64,000 nt of DNA, taken from NCBI RefSeq assembly GCF_023065955.2, contig NW_026622875.1, positions 15,355,001-15,419,000 on the forward strand, in the 5' to 3' direction. A program made the translations under genes and the position numbers. This DNA is from Ursus arctos. Lineage: Eukaryota; Chordata; Mammalia; Carnivora; Ursidae. This document shows positions 40,201 through 45,121 of the stretch, one piece after another. Positions within the stretch are counted from its first letter, which is position 1, and each line of letters opens with the position of its first letter. Under the pieces are notes generated by a model. The model was not told the origin of the DNA, searched no databases, and saw nothing but the letters and a program-made list of their open reading frames with translations.

Positions 40201-41781
40201 AAAGAATCTCAGGCCCCGTTAATTAATGTCTGCTTTACAGATGAAGACAGGCAGTGGTCCTATAGTATGTATTAATCAGAGCATACCTGGAGGTCCACTG
40301 TCAATTCTGAAAGCTACATTTTAAAAAAGAAATATAGACAGAAAGATTGAGCTATATCCAGGGGTGACCAGAATGATCAGGTGTCTATAAACCTGTGCTA
40401 AGAGAGATTATAGAAGGTCTAGAAGAAGTAAATCTTAGAGGTGAGACAATACTTGGCTCAGCGAGGTCCAATGGGCTAGAGTTAGAGAAGGTAGCTTTTA
40501 GCTTCAGGTAACAATTGGACTGACTTGTAAGGCAAATGGACTATTCTGAAAAACAGTATTCCTGCCATCCTTGGAGGTACTCAAACAGGTTTTATTAGGG
40601 CTAGCAACCAGGGATGGTATTTCTACGGAGGAAATTGCAGATTTGAATGGAAGACTGAAATAAATGACTTTTTATTTTCTTCCAATTCTAAACTTTTGAA
40701 TGTTTCTGATTATGATACCGTATCTTCTTTTCCCCCCCATACCTTAAAAGTTAAAAGAAAAAACTTATAAAAAGGTAGATAGATAGATAGATATAGATAG
40801 ATAGATAGATGGATATTTAGGGGCTAATAAATTATTTTGGTTTATATTTCATGAAGAAACAGGTTTGGCCCAAGTGAACTATTTGTGGTCAGCAATAGCT
40901 TCCTGCTAAGTACATATATAATTAAAAATATCAGTTCTCATCCCATATACAGTGGATTTTTTTTTAAAGTAGCATAGAGATTTTGGTTTCTTGAAAGTAA
41001 AAATAAAATATGGAAATCATTCACGGCTTTTTACCTCCTTTGCCCCCCACCCCTTCATGTCATATCATTAAGAGGGCCTGAATCAAGGTCATGAAAACTC
41101 AAGCTGTTTGATTTGGAATGAAAGAAAATCAAAGGGAACAGATGATACATGGGATGTGGAAATGAATTTCAAGTTGGACAGAAGCCCAGTTTTTCAGTAA
41201 TATCCAAGTTGATCATTTTTCACTTTTGCCTTAGAAGGGAAGTGACTGTAAATTAGATGTTCTGTGACCTTTGTGACAGTACCATCTCATCCAGTTGTCA
41301 TGTCCTGTCAGCTCTGTAAAAAGTTATCATGGATTTATAATACTATAGGGCTATGGCAATCTAATTTAGGCAGACAAAGAAGGTATTGTGGCATTAAATG
41401 TTTTTCAAGTTATTTCTTGCTATGGTTAATATTTTAGTCATTCTTCCTTTGATGGAATCACAGTGCATTCTAAGATTTTAAAGTAAGTGTAAAGCAAACC
41501 TATATTACAGGATCATTATTTACCTGGGTGGTGCTGGCCAACTTATGAAGTAAGGTGATGTGATTTTCATCTTCAACATTGACACGAAACACCTTCTCAC
41601 TGAATGGTGAGATAGCAGAAGAAGAAGAGAAATTTAAAATTGGGTAATGCATTCAAATTTTGGGGATAGCAAGGAAGAGGACTTGCTCACTTAAGGAGTT
41701 GCTTACTTACCCTTCAAAGTGCTCACCAGAATGGTGAGCAGATGCTAGGGCCAAAGTCACAAGAAGCAAGAACGCCAACAT
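7937..41781 (-). CDS. CPB1: CPB1, pancreatic procarboxypeptidase B, complete spliced CDS of 11 exons
   Basis: CPB1 is the secreted pancreatic zinc carboxypeptidase B (family M14A), which removes C-terminal Lys and Arg from tryptic peptides in the gut. Joining the eleven exons gives 417 residues plus TAG, the same length I recall for human CPB1. Residues 1-15 are a signal peptide (ending ALASA); 16-110 are the inhibitory propeptide, with the trypsin cleavage site VR|AT after Arg110. The mature enzyme shows zinc ligands His176 and Glu179 (HAREW) and His304 (TIHSYS), substrate binders Arg234, Asn251-Arg252 and Tyr356, the basic-specificity Asp363 in GGSDDW, and catalytic Glu378. Cysteines 173/186, 245/268 and 259/273, the expected disulfide pairs, are present. 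Every intron is GT-AG and no frame break was seen, so the gene looks functional. Paralogue CPA3 follows on the same strand. Confidence 0.97.
8125..9915 (-). other. CPB1: CPB1 intron 10
   Basis: 1.8 kb. Contains a (CAAA)n run near 8148-8160, a diverged L2/MIR-like segment at about 8690-8880 and a CT-rich stretch at 9600-9680. No additional exon recognised. Confidence 0.8.
9916..10000 (-). CDS. CPB1: CPB1 exon 10
   Basis: 85 bases, residues 328-355 plus one base of Tyr356, from [11 protein letters not shown] to [11 protein letters not shown]. Acceptor TTTTGCAG, donor GTGAGT. Intron 9 upstream of it is the largest (11.5 kb). Confidence 0.97.
10049..10069. repeat. (CAAA)n microsatellite
   Basis: Five tandem CAAA units just inside intron 9, about 50 bases from CPB1 exon 10. 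Confidence 0.85.
10185..10415 (+). mobile_element. Possible L2 LINE fragment
   Basis: Shows an L2-like order: CTTCCCTAATGCCCTCTCCA, then a later segment resembling the GGTCCAGGCCAAGGC end. The match is weak. Confidence 0.4.
10506..10586. repeat. (TTTTC)n / (TTTCC)n microsatellite
   Basis: About sixteen pentanucleotide units, the last several changed to TTTCC. Polypyrimidine on this strand, so purine-rich in the CPB1 transcript. Confidence 0.95.
12101..12260. repeat. Tandem duplication, two 80-bp units
   Basis: Units 12101-12180 and 12181-12260 differ at about three positions. The unit is not low-complexity and matches no family I recognise. Confidence 0.95.
12385..12672 (+). mobile_element. 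L1 3' UTR fragment
   Basis: L1MA/MB-type 3' end: a GGTTAGCAGTACCGTGCTAT-like segment, TACTTGAAGGTTGCTTTGAG, TATGTCAGTTATATCTCAAT and an AAAACTGG-A-rich end. 5' truncated and antisense to CPB1. Confidence 0.85.
13130..13700 (+). mobile_element. L2 LINE 3' fragment
   Basis: Ordered L2 3' features: a CT-rich block, TTCAGTTTTAGTGTCACCTT, GGCAAGCTCCTTGTGGGAAG and an end resembling GCATCTAGCATATGGTTGG. Confidence 0.75.
14445..14642 (+). mobile_element. MIR SINE
   Basis: Nearly full MIR order: ACTAACATTTACATAAAACC, CCCCATTTTACGGATAAAAG, AACTGAAACTCAGAGAGG and GTGGCTGACTTGAGC. Confidence 0.85.
15903..16108 (+). mobile_element. MER5A hAT-type DNA transposon
   Basis: Starts CAGGGTTTCTCAGCCTTGGC and carries GGGCTGTCCTGTGCATTGTA, ACCCACTAGATGCCTGTAG and AACCAAAAATGTCTC. 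The 3' terminal inverted repeat is missing. Confidence 0.9.
16605..16940 (+). mobile_element. L2 LINE 3' fragment
   Basis: L2 end pattern: ATCCTGCCCATCCTTCAAGG, then CTTCACTGACTAGCC, and an end GCTGAGCACTTAATAGG. Confidence 0.7.
18207..18331. repeat. 39-bp direct repeats flanking an AT-rich hairpin segment
   Basis: The same 39 bases occur at 18207-18245 and 18293-18331 without a mismatch. The 47 bases between them contain the perfect inverted repeat ATATGTATAT-TTC-ATATACATAT (18250-18272). Confidence 0.95.
19240..19300. repeat. (TA)n(CA)n microsatellite
   Basis: A compound TA then CA dinucleotide run with a few interruptions. Confidence 0.95.
21459..21661 (-). CDS. CPB1: CPB1 exon 9 with third zinc ligand
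   Basis: 203 bases, residues 260-327. It contains Cys268, Cys273 and the third zinc ligand His304 in [10 protein letters not shown]. An N-L-S sequon occurs at 293-295, the only N-glycosylation consensus I see in the protein. Acceptor TTTTCTAG, donor GTAAGT. Confidence 0.97.
21872..22069 (+). mobile_element. SINEC carnivore SINE, antisense in CPB1 intron 8
   Basis: Full-length SINEC with a head having CACAGCGGTTAAGC, B-box GGGATCGAGCCCC and AATAAAATCTTT-A tail. Target duplications of 15 bp at 21857-21871 and 22070-22084 differ at one position. It lies about 210 bases from exon 9 and is antisense to the transcript. Confidence 0.95.
22262..22400 (+). mobile_element. L2 LINE 3' end
   Basis: Typical L2 terminus: a GTCTTATGTTTCCAGCACCT-like part, then an ACACAGCTGGGAACATAATA segment and a TGAGTGAATAAATAAAC end. 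Confidence 0.7.
22548..22638 (-). CDS. CPB1: CPB1 exon 8 with substrate-binding Arg and Asn-Arg
   Basis: 91 bases, residues 230-259 plus one base. It contains Arg234 (NRMWRK) and Asn251-Arg252 ([10 protein letters not shown]), which bind the substrate carboxylate, and Cys245 and Cys259. Intron 7 is 88 bases. Donor GTAAGT. Confidence 0.97.
22727..22837 (-). CDS. CPB1: CPB1 exon 7
   Basis: 111 bases, residues 193-229, [14 protein letters not shown] to [11 protein letters not shown]. Acceptor CATAG, donor GTATAT. Phase 0 at both ends. Confidence 0.97.
23027..23250 (-). mobile_element. SINEC carnivore SINE, sense in CPB1 intron 6, 17-bp TSD
   Basis: Reverse-oriented SINEC: a long T-rich tail, (GA)n, and head GAGCCACCCAGGCGCCCC. 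The exact 17-bp duplication TAAAATAGTTGTTTTTA occurs at 23010-23026 and 23251-23267. Confidence 0.95.
24110..24336 (-). mobile_element. Short 5'-truncated carnivore L1 with 5' inversion (twin priming)
   Basis: 24110-about 24299 is a minus-strand carnivore L1 3' UTR end (GTTAGTCACCATACAGTACA, TGCACCATGCAATACGTGCC). From about 24300 the orientation flips: AGAAGGGGGAATGAAACATG is plus-strand L1. The 16-bp target duplication GAAGTTAAATGGTTCT flanks the whole piece at 24094-24109 and 24337-24352, so both parts arrived in one event. Confidence 0.9.
24478..25390 (-). mobile_element. Old L1 (L1M type) 3' region
   Basis: Minus-oriented L1M sequence: AGGATCCAATATACAATCCC, CAGTTGAAGAGTACTGATC, CCTCAATTTGGGTTTCTC and GGTGATGTTAACCTTGATCA in the expected order. 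It contains a local repeat of (CT)n(AT)n and a 12-G run. Confidence 0.8.
25108..25119. repeat. Poly-G run (12 G)
   Basis: Twelve uninterrupted G within the old L1, followed closely by GGGG. Confidence 0.95.
25827..25928 (-). CDS. CPB1: CPB1 exon 6 with zinc motif HxxE
   Basis: 102 bases, residues 159-192. It contains [16 protein letters not shown], where His176 and Glu179 are two of the three zinc ligands. Acceptor GCAATAG, donor GTTAGT; phase 0 at both ends. Confidence 0.97.
25929..26772 (-). other. CPB1: CPB1 intron 5
   Basis: 844 bases of ordinary intron. No repeat recognised. Confidence 0.8.
26773..26874 (-). CDS. CPB1: CPB1 exon 5
   Basis: 102 bases, residues 125-158, [13 protein letters not shown] to GRAMYLLK. 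Intron 4 is only 87 bases. Phase 0 at both ends; donor GTAATC. Confidence 0.97.
26962..27061 (-). CDS. CPB1: CPB1 exon 4 with activation cleavage site
   Basis: 100 bases, from [13 protein letters not shown] through [14 protein letters not shown] to WET (residues 91-124). It contains the connecting helix of the propeptide and the tryptic activation site after Arg110. Acceptor TTGCAG, donor GTATGA. Confidence 0.97.
27726..28040 (-). mobile_element. 5'-truncated carnivore L1 with 5' inversion (twin priming)
   Basis: 27726-27957 is a minus-strand L1 3' end. 27958-28040 is the adjoining upstream L1 part in plus orientation (AGGAGAAGAAAGGGAAGAAG). GTTCATTCCCC at 27947-27957 is the reverse complement of GGGGAATGAAC at 28030-28040, so the parts meet head to head. 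The 15-bp duplication CAGGTGAAAGTTTCT lies at 27711-27725 and 28041-28055. Confidence 0.92.
28587..29075 (+). mobile_element. MLT2-type ERVL solo LTR
   Basis: Begins TGTATTAGTTTTTATGGCTG and carries the MLT2 landmarks TTCTGTAGGTTAGAAGTCCA, ATCAAGGTGTCAGCAGGGAG and GCAACCTTAATTCC. It is flanked by the 5-bp direct repeat GTTAG at 28582-28586 and 29076-29080, the usual ERVL duplication size. No internal retroviral sequence remains, so this is a solo LTR. Confidence 0.9.
29190..29345 (+). mobile_element. MIR SINE (MIRb-like), degenerate
   Basis: A MIRb-like order of a TCATTTAATCTCTGGGCCTT part and AGAATGGGGCATATGATTAG. Weak but ordered. Confidence 0.55.
31815..32035 (+). mobile_element. MIR SINE
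   Basis: Contains TTATGGATAAGGAAACTGAA, then CAGAAAAATTAAGCAAATTA and CAGGATTTGAATCTGGTCTG, in MIR order. Confidence 0.85.
32290..32685 (+). mobile_element. L2 LINE 3' fragment
   Basis: L2 3' order: TAAGTTCTCAGCTGAAGCCT, GGTGGCCTTCCCTGATAGCC, CTTTGAAGGAAGTGGGGCC and TGGTGCTTGATATATAGTAA. Confidence 0.8.
32930..34350 (+). mobile_element. L1 ORF2 3' part plus 3' UTR, decayed
   Basis: Carries the C-terminal part of L1 ORF2 in broken frames: 32932-33162 ([26 protein letters not shown]), 33232-33453, 33540-33938 ([15 protein letters not shown]) and [10 protein letters not shown] near 34014. The frames are separated by stops and shifts, so no functional reverse transcriptase remains; only the 3' third of ORF2 is present. 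Antisense to CPB1. Confidence 0.93.
34797..34921 (-). CDS. CPB1: CPB1 exon 3
   Basis: 125 bases, from [11 protein letters not shown] to ERNELQY plus two bases of Glu91; propeptide globular domain. Acceptor TATTCAG, donor GTAAGT (34796-34791). It lies between the two large introns 2 (6.6 kb) and 3 (7.7 kb). Confidence 0.97.
37260..37449. repeat. Compound microsatellite (CT, CTAT, TA, GA, CA)
   Basis: Adjacent CT-, CTAT-, TATA-, GAGA- and CA-rich runs over about 190 bases. Confidence 0.9.
39055..39300 (+). mobile_element. MIR SINE
   Basis: Nearly full-length MIR: AATAACAAATACTTATATAG, then CTCACAACAATCCTATAAGG, ACAAATGAGAAAGTTGAGAC and GAGTTGAATCCAGGAGTC. Confidence 0.88.
39530..40690 (+). 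mobile_element. L3/CR1 LINE, 3' part of ORF2
   Basis: CR1-family landmarks in order over about 1.1 kb: GCAAAACATTTGACCAAGTC, GGCATGCTTGTCAAACTTGC, TTTTAACAGGGTAAATCTAA, GGGGTGACCAGAATGATCAG and CCATCCTTGGAGGTACTCAA. No open frame survives. L3/CR1 is among the oldest LINEs in mammals, and copies of this length are uncommon. Confidence 0.82.
40776..40816. repeat. (GATA)n microsatellite
   Basis: About nine GATA units with one interruption. Confidence 0.95.
41524..41599 (-). CDS. CPB1: CPB1 exon 2
   Basis: 76 bases encoding [13 protein letters not shown] and on to LASTTQ (residues 24 split to 49). The acceptor is CATTCAG and the donor GTAAAT. Intron 1 is only 111 bases (41600-41710). Confidence 0.97.
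41711..41781 (-). CDS. CPB1: CPB1 exon 1 (coding part)
   Basis: 71 coding bases from the ATG at 41781-41779 to the strong donor GTAAGTAAGC (41710-41701). It encodes the signal peptide [15 protein letters not shown] and the first propeptide residues HHSGEHFE. Ends in phase 2. Confidence 0.97.
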
Positions 41782-42065
41782 TATGACTGACTAGGTCCTT
41801 TGGGTGTGTTTCACCTGCTTTTATAGTCCAGGGTGTTCTTTGTTTTCTTCTTCTGATTGCAGATAGGCACTATCAAATTTTGATTAATGGCTTTCCATTA
41901 ATCTAGCATTGTTGCCTTGGTAGCTGTGTAAAGTCTGAGAGCATATCTCTCTCAACACCTGTGGATATAGAGCAAATAATCTCAAGTTCAACCTATCTAA
42001 TTTGGATGTCAGACCTTGAATAGTTTGGGGCTAAATGAGTTTTAAATAAAATCCATTTTGTAGTC
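41782..42065 (-). promoter_or_regulatory. CPB1: CPB1 core and proximal promoter
   Basis: The consensus TATA box TATAAAAG lies at 41825-41818, predicting a start near 41794 and a 5' UTR of about a dozen bases, typical of digestive-enzyme genes. An E-box CAGGTG (41817-41812) sits between TATA and start. Further up are an inverted repeat ATCAAA-T-TTTGAT (41872-41884) overlapping a perfect inverted repeat GATTAATGG-CTTT-CCATTAATC (41882-41903), an LRH-1-like CCAAGGCAA (41920-41912), and an E-box at about 41957. Binding by acinar factors is inferred. Unique sequence ends at an L1 that begins at 42066. Confidence 0.7.
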
Positions 42066-43690
42066 TTTTTTTTTTTTGGTAGTATTATTTTCATTTTGAA
42101 TTGAGAATTACATACAATGAATTATATAGATTTAAGTGTAACAATTGATGAATTTTGACAAATGCATACACTCATGTAACAAAGATCCTAGTCAAGGTAT
42201 AGAACATTTTCATCACACTAAGAAGTTCTTTTGAGCACTTTTCCAGTGTCTTTCTGTATTCCCCTCAGGCAATCACTATTTGAATCTCTAGCTTCGTATA
42301 TTAACTTTGCCTGTACTTCAGGCAAAACTTCATGTAAATAAGGTCATACTGTAAATATTCCTGTGTGTCTGGCTTCTTTCATTCAAGATAATGTTTTTGA
42401 GATATATTAATATTTTTGTTTGCATTATTAGCTTGTTCTTCTCTAATATTAAGTAATGTTTCATTGTATGAATATACCACAATTTGTTTATCCATTTTCC
42501 TGTTGATGGGTATTTGTGTTGTTTCCAATTTTGTGTTATTATGAATAAAGCTGCAGTAAACATCTTTGTACAGACCTTTTTGTTGACATATGTTTTCACT
42601 GTGGGGGAGGCAAATATCTAAGAATGGAATTGCTAAATATTAATGTAAGTGATGGTTTAACATTATAAGATTCTGCCAAACATTTTCCCACAGTAGTTTT
42701 TCCATTTTAAGATTCTACCAGTATCCAGTAGCTCTCCATTTTCTCCAACATTTTGGTATTATTAGTCTTTAATTTTGACAATTCTAGTGAGTATATAGTA
42801 GTATCTAATTGTGCTTTTAATTTGTATTCCCCTGATACTAATGATGTTGAATATCTTTTCATATATTTATTGACCATTTGTAAATCCTTTTTTGTGAAGG
42901 AGCTATTGAAGCCACTTGCCTTTTTAAAGAAATTGGTTATTTTGCTTTATTATTGCTTTGTAGCAGTTCTTTATGTATTTTGGATACAAGTCCTTTATTA
43001 GAAATATATATCACAAATATTTCTTCTCAGTATGTGGCTTTCATTTTCATTTTCTCAATTTTATCTTTTGATGAGCAGAAGTTTTAAATTTTGATGAAGT
43101 TTCAGTTAATCCATGTTTTTCTTTTACAGTTCATGCCTTTTACATTCTTTCTAAGGAACCTTTGCCTTTCCCAAGGTCTCAAACATATTCACCTACATTT
43201 TCTTATAAGAGCTTTGTCATTTGGGTCTTAATGTATGGTGTAAGGTAGGGATCAACAAAACTTTTAAAATATGGATATCCAGTAGATCCAGTACTATATA
43301 TAGAGAAGTTTTCTTTGCCCATTTAATTACTTTGGTTTCTCTGTCAAAATTTGTTTGGCCATATATGTGTGGTGTAATTTTGGATTTTCTGTTATGTCCC
43401 ATTGATCTATTTGTCTAGTTTTATACAACTATTACAATGTCTTCATTATTATACTTTAGAGTAAGTCTTAAGGTCAAATAATATGTCAATCCCTCAACTT
43501 CATTCTTATCCAAGTTTGATTCCAAATACTTTATATTTCCATCTATATTTTAGTATTAACTTATCAATTTCTATGAAGAATCTTGCTGGAATTTTGATTG
43601 GGATTGCACTGAATCTATAGATCAATTTGGGGAGAACTGATAAAATTACAATATTTAGTCTTTCAACTCATACACATGCTATCTCTATGT
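42066..43690 (-). mobile_element. Old L1 (L1M type), ORF2 3' part and 3' UTR, ending about 270 bp upstream of CPB1
   Basis: The T-rich end at 42066-42077 is the L1 tail. Inward are TGGCTTCTTTCATTCAAGAT, TTATGAATAAAGCTGCAGTA, GATACAAGTCCTTTATTAGA and GATTGGGATTGCACTGAATC, the reverse-strand ORF2 order. Frames are broken. Confidence 0.9.
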
Positions 43691-44520
43691 ATTAGTCTGG
43701 GTCTTTGTCAGAAAATGGAAGGGTCTGAGATGTTATCCTAACTACAAGACACAAAGTTATCCTGCCATAGTTTCATAGATGCTGGCAGAAGACATGAAAG
43801 TTCTGGGTCAGAATCAAAGGGCTTTATTATGCATGACATAGAAGGCAGCATAGACTTTATGTTTGTGTCAGTCCTTTAGTTCCCCACCCCATGGGGGATG
43901 ATATGAAGGTGTCCCAGCTGGATACTGGGTACAGAGGTTTGTGTCACAGTTGAGGGTATACAGAGTTTAGGAAACTCTCAATCTCATGAGGGGGCTGCTA
44001 GCAAATCTGCTCATCCTTTGCTTTAGAGGAGACATTAGCTTTATTGTCCTGGAGGGCAAACAGAACTTTCCTTTGCCCCAAAGGGAGATGTCATTTCTAT
44101 TTTCCAAGCTCTTTGCTATATAAACATTTTTGAAAAGATAGTCCAGAATAAAAGCTATTGCAGGATGTGCAGGAACAGAGGGATCCATGGAGAAATTCTA
44201 ACAATACCTACCCTTTTCTATACACTCTTGACTTCTGGTAATTTTCTCATGAGTATGCTACTCTGTTGATCACTCTGATTAATCTGACTGACAGGGGCTA
44301 GGACCAAATTCTTGCAGTTTATCTAGTGTGGTATTTAAATAAGGTTAGTATCAACAGGACTCCAAGCAGCACAATGAAACCAATCTGTAACATTGATCTC
44401 AGCCATTCCTCTCCAGGGTACCAGACCCAACCAGCTGAACAGATTCCGTAAACCATCAGTGTCTGCTTTAGAAAGCCAGGTAGTTTTCTTCTTCAATTTC
44501 AGTATTGACTGTTTCACTTT
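43691..44520 (-). mobile_element. Possible decayed endogenous retrovirus piece (LTR-like plus envelope-tail-like frame)
   Basis: The minus frame at 44335-44517 contains a NLFSWLGLVPW stretch that resembles the membrane-proximal part of retroviral envelope proteins, and the sequence at about 43700-44215 has LTR-like texture. No LTR ends, target duplication or other retroviral gene was found. It is non-coding today; the assignment is weak. Confidence 0.25.
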
Positions 44521-44718
44521 CCCTGAGGCAATAATACAGTTACAACAGATCTATTAGCTACTGCACAAACTCTTCCATGGCCTGCAAAGAGAGGGTATAT
44601 GGCAATTCTACTATGCATAATAACCCTGGTCTAAAGTAGCCAAATGAAAGAGAAAACTCATTATTCATGCAGCTGAAGTGCTCAGCAATAGTGCTGGCTT
44701 CACAAGTTCAGTTGATGA

Positions 44719-44840
44719 TATTTATATTTTTACATATATATACACACATACATTTTTATATATATACACACATTTATGCATACATACATATACACATACA
44801 TATATATACATATTATGTATAGTGTGTGTGTGTATATATC
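44719..44840. repeat. TA/CA/TG microsatellite cluster
   Basis: Interrupted TATA, CACA, CATA and TGTG runs. Confidence 0.9.
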
Positions 44841-45080
44841 TTTTGGAAAGATAGTTTCTTCTAAAAAATTAACCCAGATCTTTAGATTAAATCCTAGTGG
44901 ACTGACTTGGCACATGCACCTCTCTATCCTTGAGGCAATTCTGTAGTCACGATGATGGGATGTGGTGATTGGCCAAGCCTAAGTCATTTGACCACCCCCT
45001 AGAACCTTAGCATACACCCCGTGCAAAATATCTAATACAGCTATTAGTGCTGCTGTTGTCATCCTTCCCAGGATGAATCT

Positions 45081-45121
45081 TGAGCAGTCCTCACTTGTGT
45101 ATGAGCAGTCCTCACTTGTAT
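45081..45121. repeat. 21-bp tandem duplication
   Basis: The block starting TGAGCAGTCCTCACTTGT occurs twice, with period 21. Confidence 0.9.

Larger units (their letters stand above)
34922..41523 (-). other. CPB1: CPB1 intron 2
   Basis: 6.6 kb. It includes an L3/CR1 LINE copy, a MIR and microsatellites. The stretches 35000-37250, 37450-39050 and 40820-41520 contain no element I can name (a diverged L2/MIR-like piece may lie near 35540-35650). Confidence 0.8.

Noticed and set aside
41957..41962. PTF1-type bipartite site at the distal CPB1 E-box CACCTG
   Set aside because: The E-box is present but I could not find the required TTTCCC half-site at the proper distance.
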